Shown here: in pieces, positions 25,711 through 34,880 of the stretch
Position numbering within the stretch: the first letter of the stretch is position 1
Layout: every line of letters begins with the position of its first letter
Origin: an uncultured Fusobacteriaceae bacterium
GTDB taxonomy: Bacteria > Fusobacteriota > Fusobacteriia > Fusobacteriales > Fusobacteriaceae
Direction: 5' to 3'
Assembly (NCBI GenBank): GCA_947072665.1
Contig: CAMTIW010000006.1
Span: 1 to 42,066, forward strand
Length of the DNA: 42,066 bases
Notes under the pieces: model-generated
What the model was told of the DNA's origin: nothing
What the model saw: only the letters and a program-made list of their open reading frames with translations
Databases searched by the model: none
Program-made: the position numbers and the translations under genes

Positions 25711-28700
25711 TTATATTTTACTTATATCAAAAACTTCTATATCTTTTGTACTTGTTTTACTTCTTTGAATTTTTATTATTGCATTTAAAGTATCCAGTGA
25801 AGTTAAAACATTTACTCCGAACTCTATTGCTATTCTTCTAATTTTAAATCCATCTCTTTGAGAATCATTAGCTTTTGTAGGAGTATTTATTAATATATCA
25901 ATTTTTTTATTTTTTAATAAATCTGATATATTAGGAGAAACATCTCCTATCTTCCCAACCTCTACACACTCTATCTTATTTTCTTTTAAATATTTAGCTG
26001 TTCCTTTTGTTCCATAAAGTTTTGTACCCATATGTGATAATTCCTTTGCCATTTCTAAAAATTCATCTTTATCTTTATCTCTTATTGTTAAAAGTATAGA
26101 TTTATTATTTAAATCAATATTTCTACCTGCAGCAACGAGTCCTTTGTAAATAGCTTCATCAACAGTTCTTCCCACACCTAAAACTTCACCAGTTGACCTC
26201 ATTTCAGGTCCTAATGAAACTTCTACTTTTCCAAGTTTTTCTGTTGAAAAAACAGGAACTTTAACTGCTATTATATTTGGTTTTTTATATATTCCAACTC
26301 CATATCCTAAATCTTTTAATTTTTCACCTAATATAACTCTAGTGGCTAAATTTATTACTGGCACTTGAGATATTTTAGATATGTATGGAACTGTTCTAGA
26401 TGATCTTGGGTTTACTTCTATTACATATATTTCATTTTCATAGGCTATAAACTGAATATTCATCATTCCAATTACTTTTAGCTCTAAAGATAATTTTTTA
26501 GCTATTTCAAGTATTTTTTCTTCTGTACCTGGATATAAATTTTGACTTGGATATATAGTTATAGAGTCTCCTGAATGAACTCCTGCTCTTTCTAAATGCT
26601 CCATAACTCCTGGAATTAAAACATCTGTTCCATCACATATTGCATCTATTTCTATCTCTATTCCATTTAAATATTTATCTATTAATACAGGAGTTTCTGA
26701 ATCTCTAATAAAAGAAGCTTCTAAATATTTTACTAAACTTTTTTCTTCGTGACAAATCTCCATTCCCTGTCCACCTAACACATACGAAGGTCTTACTAGT
26801 ACTGGATATCCTAAGTTTTCTGCTGTTTTTATTCCATCTTCTCTCTCTCTAATAGCCTTACCCTTAGGTCTTTTTATATCCAATTTTTCCATCATGGCTT
26901 CAAATCTTTCTCTATCTTCTGCCTCATCTATTTTATCTGCACTTGTTCCCAATATTTTAATTCCTCTTTTATGCAAATCTTTAGCTAGTTTTATTGCTGT
27001 TTGCCCACCAAATTGTAATATAACTCCCTCTGGTTTTTCTTTATTTAAAATATTCATTACATCTTCTGTAACAAGTGGCTCAAAATAAAGTCTATCTCCT
27101 GTTGTGTAATCTGTGGATACTGTTTCTGGATTATTGTTAATAATAATACTTTCTATACCCATTTCTTTTAAACATTTTATAGAATGAACTGTACAGTAAT
27201 CAAATTCTATTCCTTGACCTATTCTAATTGGACCAGAACCTATTACTACAACTTTTCTTTTAGTATTAACTTCAACTTCATCAAACTCATCATAAGTAGA
27301 ATAAAAATATGACGTTTCTGCTGCAAATTCTCCAGCACAAGTATCTACAATCTTATAAACTGGTTTTATACCATATGAGATTCTTTTAGCTTCTATATCC
27401 TCTTCTGATATCTTCATAAGTTGAGCTATTCCTTTGTCTGAAAAACCTTTTTTCTTTAAATTTCTTAAAGTTTTTTCTGAAAGTTCTGAGAATTTAGTAT
27501 GTTTCAATTTTTCCTCTTGTTTCACTATCCATTCTATTTTTTCCATGAAATATTTATCCATACCTGTTATTTTTTGAAGTTTTTCTTTTATATAACCTCT
27601 TCTTAACATTTCAGCAGCAATAAATATTCTCTCATCATCTGGTTTCATAACTAGAGTTTTCAATTCTTCAATAGTTAAATTTTTAACAGCTGGATGGTCT
27701 AAATTATAGCTTCCTATTTCAAGTGATCTAATCCCTTTTAAAAAAGCTGATTCGAAACTATTTCCAATAGCCATGATTTCACCAGTAGCCATCATCTTCG
27801 TTCCAAGTTTTCTATCTGCTTTTTTAAATTTATCAAATGGCCATTTAGGAATTTTAACTACAACATAATCTAAAGCTGGTTCAAAACAAGCAAAAGTTTT
27901 CCCTGTTACCTCATTTATTATTTCGTCCAATTGATATCCCAATGCTATCTTAGATGCAACTCTAGCAATTGGATAACCAGTTGCTTTAGAAGCCAGTGCA
28001 GAAGACCTTGACACTCTTGGATTTATTTCAATAATCGCATATTCAAATGATTTTGGATTCAGTGCAAATTGAACATTACAACCTCCAATAACTCCAATTT
28101 CATTTATAATTTTAATAGCAGATGTTCTAAGCATTTGATATTCTTTATCTGAAAGAGTTTGAGAAGGAGCTACCACTATTGAGTCACCAGTATGAACTCC
28201 CACTGGGTCAATATTTTCCATGTTACAAACTGTTATGCAATTTCCATTGGAATCTCTAACTACTTCATACTCTATTTCTTTCCAACCATAGATAGATTTT
28301 TCCAAAAGAACTTGTCCTACCCTAGAAAGTTGAAGACCTTTTAATAAAATTTCCTCTAACTCTTTGGGATTAGCAGCTATTCCACCACCAGTTCCTCCAA
28401 GTGTGTAAGCAGGTCTTACCACAACTGGATATCCCATTTCTTTGGCTTTTGCAAAACCAGCTTCCATACTTTCTACAATATGACTTTCTATTGTAGGTTC
28501 ATCTATTTTTTTCATTATATCTCTAAAAAGTTCTCTATCTTCTCCATTTTTTATAGCTTCTATTGGAGTTCCAATAACTTTAACTCCAAATTTATCTAAA
28601 ACTCCTTTATCAAAAAGTTCCACAGCAAGATTTAAAGCAGTTTGTCCACCCATACCAGCTAATATTGAATCTGGTCTTTCTATTTCAATTATTTTCTCTA

Positions 28701-28917
28701 GATATTCTAAAGTTATTGGCTCTAAATATATTCTATCTGCAACTGTTGTATCAGTCATTATAGAAGCTGGATTTGAATTTACTAGAACAACTTCAATACC
28801 CTCTTTTTTTAAAGTTTCACAAGCTTGAGTTCCTGAATAATCAAACTCTGCTGCTTGTCCTATTATTATTGGACCTGAACCTATTATTAAACATTTTTTT
28901 ATATTTTTATTTAACAT
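25711..28917 (-). CDS. carB: Carbamoyl-phosphate synthase, large subunit
   Basis: Makes carbamoyl phosphate from bicarbonate, ammonia from CarA and two ATP. At 1068 residues it is full length: the two homologous ATP-grasp halves begin with [20 protein letters not shown] near 11-30 and [17 protein letters not shown] near 560-576, and the C-terminal allosteric MGS-like domain ends the protein ([15 protein letters not shown] near 1010). The ATG lies two bases after the carA stop, so translation is coupled. It supplies both arginine and pyrimidine synthesis; its promoter arrangement here ties it to the latter. Confidence 0.97.
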   Translation of the reverse strand: MLNKNIKKCLIIGSGPIIIGQAAEFDYSGTQACETLKKEGIEVVLVNSNPASIMTDTTVADRIYLEPITLEYLEKIIEIERPDSILAGMGGQTALNLAVELFDKGVLDKFGVKVIGTPIEAIKNGEDRELFRDIMKKIDEPTIESHIVESMEAGFAKAKEMGYPVVVRPAYTLGGTGGGIAANPKELEEILLKGLQLSRVGQVLLEKSIYGWKEIEYEVVRDSNGNCITVCNMENIDPVGVHTGDSIVVAPSQTLSDKEYQMLRTSAIKIINEIGVIGGCNVQFALNPKSFEYAIIEINPRVSRSSALASKATGYPIARVASKIALGYQLDEIINEVTGKTFACFEPALDYVVVKIPKWPFDKFKKADRKLGTKMMATGEIMAIGNSFESAFLKGIRSLEIGSYNLDHPAVKNLTIEELKTLVMKPDDERIFIAAEMLRRGYIKEKLQKITGMDKYFMEKIEWIVKQEEKLKHTKFSELSEKTLRNLKKKGFSDKGIAQLMKISEEDIEAKRISYGIKPVYKIVDTCAGEFAAETSYFYSTYDEFDEVEVNTKRKVVVIGSGPIRIGQGIEFDYCTVHSIKCLKEMGIESIIINNNPETVSTDYTTGDRLYFEPLVTEDVMNILNKEKPEGVILQFGGQTAIKLAKDLHKRGIKILGTSADKIDEAEDRERFEAMMEKLDIKRPKGKAIREREDGIKTAENLGYPVLVRPSYVLGGQGMEICHEEKSLVKYLEASFIRDSETPVLIDKYLNGIEIEIDAICDGTDVLIPGVMEHLERAGVHSGDSITIYPSQNLYPGTEEKILEIAKKLSLELKVIGMMNIQFIAYENEIYVIEVNPRSSRTVPYISKISQVPVINLATRVILGEKLKDLGYGVGIYKKPNIIAVKVPVFSTEKLGKVEVSLGPEMRSTGEVLGVGRTVDEAIYKGLVAAGRNIDLNNKSILLTIRDKDKDEFLEMAKELSHMGTKLYGTKGTAKYLKENKIECVEVGKIGDVSPNISDLLKNKKIDILINTPTKANDSQRDGFKIRRIAIEFGVNVLTSLDTLNAIIKIQRSKTSTKDIEVFDISKI

Positions 28918-28919
28918 TT

Positions 28920-29984
28920 TTATTTAGCCTCCTTAATAACTTTTAAAAAATCATCGAATAAATAATTTGAATCTTCTGGACCAGGCCAAGCTTCTGGATG
29001 ATATTGTACAGATGCAATATTTAATTCTTTACATCTCATTCCTTCATTTGAACCATCATTTACATTAATATGCGTCTCCTTCATTTTTTCAGGCATTTTA
29101 TCAATTACATAACCATGATTTTGTGAAGTTATAAATATTTTGTTTTTCTCTAAATCTTTAACTGGATGGTTACAACCTCTATGTCCATATTTTAATTTTT
29201 TAGTAGTTCCTCCAAGAGCCCAAGCTAAAAGTTGATGTCCTAAGCATATTCCCACTATTGGTTTTTTTCCTATTATTTTTTTTATTTCCTCTATAACATC
29301 ACTGAGTTCAGCAGGGTCTCCTGGTCCATTAGAAAGGAAAACACCGTCTAAGTCATGTGAAAGTATCTCTTTGGCTTTTATATTCCACGGGAAAACTGTT
29401 AAAGAACAATTTCTTGCAGTAAAATTTCTTAAAATATTATTTTTTACTCCAAAATCAATTACTCCTATTTTTAAATCTGGATTTTCTACCTCTATCTTAT
29501 ATATTTCTTTGGTACTTACATTTGGAACTGCTGATATATTTGAAAATTTTGAAAACTTTTCTATTATTTCACTTTGTTTCAAATCTTCTGTTGTTATTAT
29601 AGCCTTCATAGTTCCATTTTCTCTTATAATTTTTGTTAGATGTCTAGTATCTAAGCCTTTTATTCCAATAACATTATGCTGTTTTAAAAAACCATCTAAA
29701 GTCATTTCACATCTAAAATTATTTGGTAATTTAGCTTCTTCTTTTATAATTAAAGCTCTAACTTTTACCCCAGAAGATTCCATATCTTCTAAGTTAATAC
29801 CATAATTTCCAACTTGTGGATAAGTTAGTACCACCATTTGTCCAAAATATGAAGGATCAGTTAATAACTCTTGATATCCTGTCATTCCAGTATTAAAAAC
29901 TAATTCCCCTACACTTTCATTTAAGCTCCCAAAAATTTTTCCATGAAATATCATTCCATTTTCTAAAATTAACTTCCCTTTCAA
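28920..29984 (-). CDS. carA: Carbamoyl-phosphate synthase, small (glutaminase) subunit
   Basis: 354-residue glutamine amidotransferase subunit. The N-terminal domain has [20 protein letters not shown] near 29-48. The class I glutaminase domain has the nucleophile in [15 protein letters not shown] near 241-255 and the His-Glu pair in [10 protein letters not shown] near 326. Start is TTG at 29982-29984 after AGGGGGC; no ATG fits better. First structural gene after the attenuated leader. Confidence 0.97.
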   Translation of the reverse strand: MKGKLILENGMIFHGKIFGSLNESVGELVFNTGMTGYQELLTDPSYFGQMVVLTYPQVGNYGINLEDMESSGVKVRALIIKEEAKLPNNFRCEMTLDGFLKQHNVIGIKGLDTRHLTKIIRENGTMKAIITTEDLKQSEIIEKFSKFSNISAVPNVSTKEIYKIEVENPDLKIGVIDFGVKNNILRNFTARNCSLTVFPWNIKAKEILSHDLDGVFLSNGPGDPAELSDVIEEIKKIIGKKPIVGICLGHQLLAWALGGTTKKLKYGHRGCNHPVKDLEKNKIFITSQNHGYVIDKMPEKMKETHINVNDGSNEGMRCKELNIASVQYHPEAWPGPEDSNYLFDDFLKVIKEAK

Positions 29985-30005
29985 TTTTGCCCCCTATTTT
30001 TCTTT

Positions 30006-30037
30006 AAAAAAAAAGATATAGCTAAATAGCTATATCT
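30006..30037 (-). terminator. carAB leader attenuator (intrinsic terminator)
   Basis: On the minus strand AGATATAGCT pairs perfectly with AGCTATATCT around ATTT, followed by nine T, ideal for intrinsic termination. It lies before carA, just upstream of its ribosome-binding site, and overlaps the last codons and stop of the leader peptide gene. A ribosome finishing the leader would cover the first arm and allow read-through. Confidence 0.88.
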
Positions 30038-30162
30038 AAAATATATAAATTATTAATATTTTTTAAAATAAAAAATTTATTTTTAAATGAATTAGAAAAT
30101 ATATTTTTAAAAATTAATATAAGATTGTTAGTTACTAATTTATCATCTATAAATTTTTTCAT
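30022..30162 (-). CDS. carAB leader peptide (46 codons)
   Basis: A short frame starts at ATG 30160-30162 six bases after a perfect GGAGGAG site and about 30 bases below the promoter. It encodes 46 residues rich in Phe, Ile, Leu, Asn and Lys (start MKKFIDDKLVTNN), with no known homology. Its mRNA is extremely U-rich, and its TAG stop lies inside the attenuator hairpin. I read it as a regulatory leader in the manner of E. coli pyrL: when UTP is low, RNA polymerase pauses on the U tracts, the ribosome catches up and blocks the terminator. Confidence 0.75.
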   Translation of the reverse strand: MKKFIDDKLVTNNLILIFKNIFSNSFKNKFFILKNINNLYILDIAI

Positions 30163-30197
30163 AATTTTCTCCTCCATTTTATTTTGCACTAGGATAG

Positions 30198-30225
30198 ATT
30201 ATACTTGATTTTTAATTTTTGTCAA
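30198..30225 (-). promoter_or_regulatory. Promoter of carAB
   Basis: On the minus strand consensus TTGACA (30220-30225) and TATAAT (30198-30203) with a 16-base spacer. It lies 29 bases after the fic stop codon and about 215 bases upstream of carA, leaving room for the attenuated leader. Confidence 0.88.
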
Positions 30226-30253
30226 TTTATTTTTTTAATTTAATTTGAAAATA

Positions 30254-31468
30254 TTACAATTTTTCTTTTACCCAACTAGTTAATATATGTTTTGAAGGTG
30301 TATGACTTATTTTTTCTATATATCCTTTAATTTTTAGTGAATTTAGGTATTTATTAAGTGTCACTCTAGAAGCTATTTCTAAATATTTCAAAATATTACT
30401 ATCTAATAATGTAAAATCATCAGAAAAAACATAGTTTTGAATGTAAAAAAATAGGATATCTTTTTCAACTTCTTTTAATTTTATATTTTCTAAGTAAGAT
30501 TTAGCGTGTTCTAACTTTAAAATCTTATCCTTCAACATAATCAAGATACTATCTTGACCTTTCAAAATAAATTCTAACATACCTTTAATAAAAAAAGTTA
30601 CTTCTCCACAGTTTCTACTATTGGAAGTTTCAGAGAACAGTTTTGAATAGCCTTCTTTATCTGCAAATATTGTATAGGATAATGATAACCCTGTATATAT
30701 ATCAATTTTTTTTGCTAAATAATTTGAAAATAATACTCTTCCAAATCTTCCATTACCATCGTAGAAGGGGTGAATGTATTCAAAATAATAATGAACAATG
30801 GAAACTTTTATTAAAGCAGGAATATCTTTTTTATTCATGAATTCTATTAAACTTTCCATATGAGATAAAATAAGCTCTTCAGATGGGTCTCCAGTATGAA
30901 TATTTTTAAATCCATCAGTTATATGAATTCCCTCTTTTCTAAAAAATTTTCCATCTAATTGATTTTCAGGATTTTCTAAAATATCTTCTTTAAATATTTC
31001 ATCATATATCTTACGAATATCTTCTGAAGAATTTATTTTATCTATTTTCCCCTCAATTATTTTTAAATATTTATTTATGATTCCAGATAATCTAGTATTT
31101 TTTTTACTGTTTAAACTATTATAAATATCTTTCTTTGTGGTTCTTACCCCTTCTATACCATTAGTTTTTATTATTTCATTAACCATTATTTCATTAATAC
31201 AGGAATATTTTCCAATGTTCGGTATTTTTTCTGATAATATAGTTATTTCTTTACTTTTCATAAAAATTTTTTCTTGTAAAATTTGAAATTCTGGAAATGA
31301 AAGATAAAAAAGTCTAAAAACTTCTGAAGAATTTCTCTTCCCTTTAGTTATAGGGTTTATTTCTAAATCAGTTACATAAGCACATGGATTTTCCAATCTT
31401 TTTTTTAATTCTTCATTTATATCATATTTTTTATAAAATAGTTTCTCCAAAGTTTGATAATCTTTCAT
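30254..31468 (-). CDS. Fic family protein (class II AMP transferase)
   Basis: A 404-residue protein with an N-terminal Fic_N-like region, a Fic domain and a C-terminal winged helix. The catalytic loop HPFYDGNGRFGR (about residues 233-244) matches the HPFx(D/E)GNGRxxR consensus, so AMP transfer to a target hydroxyl is expected. The inhibitory helix motif TNGIEG near 102-107 fits (S/T)xxxE(G/N) and lies N-terminal to the catalytic loop, defining class II. The winged helix (TLNKYLNSLKIKGYIEK near 370-386) suggests DNA or regulator contact. ATG at 31466 with AAGGAGG. Its target is unknown. It sits between the two divergent pyrimidine operons but has no evident mechanistic link to them. Confidence 0.9.
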   Translation of the reverse strand: MKDYQTLEKLFYKKYDINEELKKRLENPCAYVTDLEINPITKGKRNSSEVFRLFYLSFPEFQILQEKIFMKSKEITILSEKIPNIGKYSCINEIMVNEIIKTNGIEGVRTTKKDIYNSLNSKKNTRLSGIINKYLKIIEGKIDKINSSEDIRKIYDEIFKEDILENPENQLDGKFFRKEGIHITDGFKNIHTGDPSEELILSHMESLIEFMNKKDIPALIKVSIVHYYFEYIHPFYDGNGRFGRVLFSNYLAKKIDIYTGLSLSYTIFADKEGYSKLFSETSNSRNCGEVTFFIKGMLEFILKGQDSILIMLKDKILKLEHAKSYLENIKLKEVEKDILFFYIQNYVFSDDFTLLDSNILKYLEIASRVTLNKYLNSLKIKGYIEKISHTPSKHILTSWVKEKL

Positions 31469-31738
31469 AATTCCTCCTTTTTATCATTTTATAATATATT
31501 ATATCATATTATAATAACAAAAAGTATAGTTTTTATGTTTTTAATAAAAATAGAGTGAATAAAAAATTTACTCTGTTCTTTATGTTCTCTGGAGGCATAT
31601 CCATTCCTTTTGTCAATATATTACAACAAAGAACTTTATGGTTTTTTTAAATTTTTATTGAAGTTCATTTGCAAGTTCTAAAATGAAATATATAATACAT
31701 TTTAATTTATATCAAATTATATTTATAAAAAAAAATGC
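31469..31738. other. Intergenic stretch between fic and the pyr promoter
   Basis: No gene is supported here. It contains the ribosome-binding site and TATAAT-like words upstream of fic, an imperfect hairpin AGAGTGAAT/ATTTACTCT (about 31552-31574), and a patch near 31575-31640 that is less AT-rich than its surroundings and could be a relic of coding sequence in either direction. Confidence 0.35.
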
Positions 31739-31767
31739 TTGTTAATTTTACTTTTTCATGATAGAAT
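31739..31767 (+). promoter_or_regulatory. Promoter of the pyrBKDFEC operon
   Basis: TTGTTA (31739-31744), 17 bases, TAGAAT (31762-31767). It lies 34 bases before the leader peptide ATG and its GAGGGGG site (31787-31793). Boxes are less perfect than those of carAB. Confidence 0.65.
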
Positions 31768-31801
31768 TTTCCAAATATAAAAAATTGAGGGGGAATTATA
31801 A

Positions 31802-31987
31802 ATGAATTTATTTTTTAAATCAAAATTTATTAAATTTAAATCTGTAGTCTCATTTATCTTTTCTATTTTCCAATTTTATTTAGATAATTATATTTTCAAA
31901 AACATTAATTATATATTTTATTATAAAGAAAGAAGTGTCTTCTATGATTTTCATAGTCGTCACTTCTTTTTTTATATAATAAATTAG
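31802..31987 (+). CDS. pyrB operon leader peptide (61 codons)
   Basis: Small frame directly behind promoter and a strong Shine-Dalgarno. The 61-residue product (start MNLFFKSKFIKFK) has 15 Phe, all encoded by U-rich codons, and no recognisable domain. Codons about 43-57 form the two arms of the intrinsic terminator, and the TAG stop (31985-31987) overlaps the Shine-Dalgarno of pyrB. A ribosome close behind RNA polymerase would therefore prevent the hairpin and then be delivered to pyrB. Architecture matches a pyrL-type UTP-sensing leader; a true functional protein is unlikely. Confidence 0.75.
   Translation: MNLFFKSKFIKFKSVVSFIFSIFQFYLDNYIFKNINYIFYYKERSVFYDFHSRHFFFYIIN
31929..31973 (+). terminator. 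pyrB leader attenuator (intrinsic terminator)
   Basis: AAAGAAGTG (31929-31937) pairs with CACTTCTTT (31961-31969); an inner CTATGA/TCATAG stem with a TTT loop extends the hairpin past a small internal loop, and T7 follows. It ends 26 bases before the pyrB ATG and is fully contained in the leader frame. Confidence 0.86.
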
Positions 31988-31999
31988 GAGGTATTATTT

Positions 32000-33061
32000 A
32001 TGATTAATTTTATATCTATGGAAGATTTTTCAAAAAAACAACTTTTAAATGTTTTAGAATTAGCAAAAGAATTAAAGCATAATCCACAAACTAACCTAAT
32101 TGATAATAAAATAATAGCTACTTTATTTTTCGAACCTTCTACTAGAACTAGATTATCATTTACCTCAGCAGTGTATAAAATAGGTGGAAAAGTTTTAGGT
32201 TTTGATTCCCCAGATGGAACTTCTGTTCAAAAAGGCGAATCTTTAAGAGATACAATAAAAGTTATTGAAAATTATTCTGATCTTATTGTTATGAGAAACC
32301 CACTGGAAGGCTCTGCTAAATTTATCTCTGATTTCTCTACTGTTCCAATTATTAATGCTGGAGATGGTTCCAATGAACATCCTTCACAAACATTTTTAGA
32401 TTTGTTCACGATTTACGAAGAACAGGGGAGAATAGAAGGTTTAAAAATTGCATTTATTGGAGATTTAAAATATGGAAGAACAGTTCATTCTTTAACTAAA
32501 GCACTATCACTTTTTAACTGTGAATTTTATTTTATAGCACCAGATATAATTCAAATTCCTGATTATATCACTACAGATTTAGATAAAAAAAATATAAAAT
32601 ATAAGTTACTTAATGATTTTAATGAAGTAATAAACAATATAGATATTATGTATGTAACAAGAATTCAAAAAGAAAGATTTGATAATATTGATAACTATGA
32701 AGAAGTTAAAGATAGTTTTGTTATAAAAAAGTCAAATTTAGAAAAAGTTAAAGAAAATTTAATAATTCTTCATCCCTTACCTAGAGTTAATGAAATTTCA
32801 ATAGATGTGGATAATACAAAATTTGCCAAATATTTTAAACAGGCTGCAAATGGTGTCCCTGTAAGACAAGCTTTAATTGGAATAGCTTTAAATAAACTTA
32901 ATTTTGAAAAATTAACTTCTATTAATAAAACTATTTTATCCACTAATACTGTTATTTGTAAAAACTCAAAATGTATTGCTAAAAATGAAGAAACTGAAAA
33001 TAAATACATTCTAGAAGATGGTATTAAAAGTTGCTACTATTGTGGAAAAAAAATAAACTAA
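32000..33061 (+). CDS. pyrB: Aspartate carbamoyltransferase fused to a PyrI-type zinc domain
   Basis: Commits carbamoyl phosphate and aspartate to pyrimidine synthesis. Residues 1-about 305 are a complete catalytic chain: carbamoyl-phosphate site FEPSTRTRLSF near 44-54, HPSQTFLD near 131, HPLPRVNEI near 258, and the chain end QAANGVPVRQALIGIALNK. Residues about 308-353 match only the zinc-binding domain of regulatory chain PyrI, with Cys320, Cys325, Cys345 and Cys348 (CKNSKC...CYYC). The nucleotide-binding domain of PyrI is absent and no separate pyrI is seen. The ATG follows TAGGAGG, shared with the leader stop. First gene of the six-gene pyr operon. Confidence 0.95.
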   Translation: MINFISMEDFSKKQLLNVLELAKELKHNPQTNLIDNKIIATLFFEPSTRTRLSFTSAVYKIGGKVLGFDSPDGTSVQKGESLRDTIKVIENYSDLIVMRNPLEGSAKFISDFSTVPIINAGDGSNEHPSQTFLDLFTIYEEQGRIEGLKIAFIGDLKYGRTVHSLTKALSLFNCEFYFIAPDIIQIPDYITTDLDKKNIKYKLLNDFNEVINNIDIMYVTRIQKERFDNIDNYEEVKDSFVIKKSNLEKVKENLIILHPLPRVNEISIDVDNTKFAKYFKQAANGVPVRQALIGIALNKLNFEKLTSINKTILSTNTVICKNSKCIAKNEETENKYILEDGIKSCYYCGKKIN

Positions 33062-33110
33062 TTTAACTTATGTATACAAACAATAATAATTAAAGTTATA
33101 TGGAGGACTT

Positions 33111-33920
33111 ATGTTTTTAGAAAACTGTCTTATTCTCGATAATTGTTCACTGGGATCTGAAAATTATCTATTAAAAATTAAAAGTAACAAATGTATAGAA
33201 AATTCTAAGCCAGGACAATTTTTTATGCTCAAATGTAAAAATGAAATAACAATTTTAAGAAGACCTATTAGCTTACACTATGTAGATAGAAAAAATCAAA
33301 CACTTGAATTTTATTTTGAAACTAAAGGAAAAGGAACTAAAGAATTCTCAAAATTAAAAAAAGATGATTTTATTGAAATACAAGGTCCTCTAGGAAATGG
33401 TTTCTCCACTGATACTAAAAATGAAAATATACTTATAATAGGTGGTGGTATGGGGATTGCTCCTATGAAACTCACAATTGAAGCTCTAGCTCAAAATAAT
33501 TATATCACTTTTATTGCTGGTGCTAGATCTCAATCACATATAAAAATTTTAGATAATTTTAATCTTGCTAATATACCAACACATGTAGCCACAGATGATG
33601 GTTCTTATGGTTTTCATGGAAATGTTATTCAAGTTTTAGAAAATCTTTTAACCCAGAATAAATATGATAAAATTTTAACATGTGGACCTCATAAAATGAT
33701 GGAAGCTCTTTATAATGTTGCTCGACGTGAAAATATAAAAATTGAAGTTTCACTGGAAGAAAGAATGGCGTGTGGTGTTAAAGCTTGTGTGGGCTGTTCT
33801 ATTAAAACAAAGAATGGAATGAAAAAAGTTTGTGCTGATGGTCCTGTCTTTAATGGTTATGATGTTATGGAAAAAGATTATCTTGTTGATTTTAGTGAAG
33901 CTACTATCTGTTGTAATTAA
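33111..33920 (+). CDS. pyrK: Dihydroorotate dehydrogenase B, electron transfer subunit
   Basis: 269-residue FAD/[2Fe-2S] subunit that passes electrons from dihydroorotate oxidation to NAD. FAD motif RRPISLHY near 51-58, nucleotide-binding IGGGMGIAPM near 109-118, and the cluster cysteines in ACGVKACVGCSIKT and KVCADGPVF near 223-250. It precedes pyrD by 20 bases, as in other type 1B systems. It is homologous to the N-terminal half of the Nfn fusion at 3698-6007 but the cysteine pattern here is the four-cysteine PyrK type. Confidence 0.95.
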   Translation: MFLENCLILDNCSLGSENYLLKIKSNKCIENSKPGQFFMLKCKNEITILRRPISLHYVDRKNQTLEFYFETKGKGTKEFSKLKKDDFIEIQGPLGNGFSTDTKNENILIIGGGMGIAPMKLTIEALAQNNYITFIAGARSQSHIKILDNFNLANIPTHVATDDGSYGFHGNVIQVLENLLTQNKYDKILTCGPHKMMEALYNVARRENIKIEVSLEERMACGVKACVGCSIKTKNGMKKVCADGPVFNGYDVMEKDYLVDFSEATICCN

Positions 33921-33940
33921 AAATTTTAGTGGAGGTTATT

Positions 33941-34855
33941 TTGAATAGATTAGAAACAACTTTTTTAGGATTTAAATTCAAAAATCCTATTGTAACATCT
34001 TCAGGTTGCTTTGGATTTGGACTTGAATATAAAAATTATTTTGATCCCAATGAACTTGGTGGAATAGTTGTAAAAGGATTAACTCTTGAGCCTAGAGACG
34101 GTAATTTAGGTACTAGAATAGCAGAAACTCCAGCTGGAATGTTAAATTGTGTTGGGCTTGAAAATCCTGGAATAGATGTCTTTGAAAATATAATATTAAA
34201 AGAAATAAAAAATAGTGGAATTACTTCTCCAATCATTGTTAATATCAATGGGAAAACACTTGAAGAATATATTGATATTGCTAAAAGAGTGGAAAAAATA
34301 AAAGGAATTGATATTGTTGAATTAAATATCTCTTGTCCCAATGTTAAAGATGGTGGTATGGCTTTTGGAGCTAATCCAGAAGTGGCTGGTCTTGTTACTA
34401 GAGAAGTTAGAAAAGTATTATCTAAACCACTTATTGTAAAATTATCACCTAACGTAACAGATATTGCATATATAGCTAAAGTTGTAGAAGAGAATGGTGC
34501 TGATGCAGTTTCTCTTATAAATACTTTATTAGGGATGGCAATTGATATAAAAACTAAAAAACCTATACTTGGAAATATTATGGGGGGACTCTCTGGACCA
34601 GCTGTTAAACCTGTTGCTTTAAGAATGGTCTATCAAGTTGCAAAAACTATAAAAATTCCTATTGTAGGTATGGGTGGAATTAATTCTGCTGAGGATGCTT
34701 TGGAATTTATCATGGCTGGAGCTACACTTGTTTCCCTTGGAACTGGAATTTTTATTAATCCTATTCTTCCATTGGAAGTAAAAGATGGACTGCTTTCATA
34801 CTGTAATGAAAACTCATTAAATAATATTCAAGATATCAGAGGCTGTATCTTATAA
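33941..34855 (+). CDS. pyrD: Dihydroorotate dehydrogenase B, catalytic subunit
   Basis: FMN enzyme, class 1B, oxidising dihydroorotate to orotate; works with PyrK. I place the start at TTG 33941, five bases after GGAGG (33931-33935), giving MNRLETTFLGFKFKNP and 304 residues; a GTG at 33929 would put the Shine-Dalgarno inside the gene. Motifs: SSGCFGFG near 20-27, the catalytic cysteine in NISCPNVKDGGMAFG near 130, IVGMGGINSAEDALEF near 240 and VSLGTGIF near 266 for phosphate binding. Confidence 0.95.
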   Translation: MNRLETTFLGFKFKNPIVTSSGCFGFGLEYKNYFDPNELGGIVVKGLTLEPRDGNLGTRIAETPAGMLNCVGLENPGIDVFENIILKEIKNSGITSPIIVNINGKTLEEYIDIAKRVEKIKGIDIVELNISCPNVKDGGMAFGANPEVAGLVTREVRKVLSKPLIVKLSPNVTDIAYIAKVVEENGADAVSLINTLLGMAIDIKTKKPILGNIMGGLSGPAVKPVALRMVYQVAKTIKIPIVGMGGINSAEDALEFIMAGATLVSLGTGIFINPILPLEVKDGLLSYCNENSLNNIQDIRGCIL

Positions 34856-34880
34856 AAATTTTAAAATATAGGAGAAAAAA

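Noticed and set aside
29985-30200. PyrR-type binding element in the car or pyr leaders
   Set aside because: No PyrR-binding stem-loop or antiterminator pair is recognisable; a translated leader with a single terminator explains the sequence better.
31575-31640. Possible insertion-sequence or gene relic in the fic-pyr gap
   Set aside because: Slightly less AT-rich and open in frames on both strands, but too short for any family, and no terminal inverted repeats or target duplication are visible.
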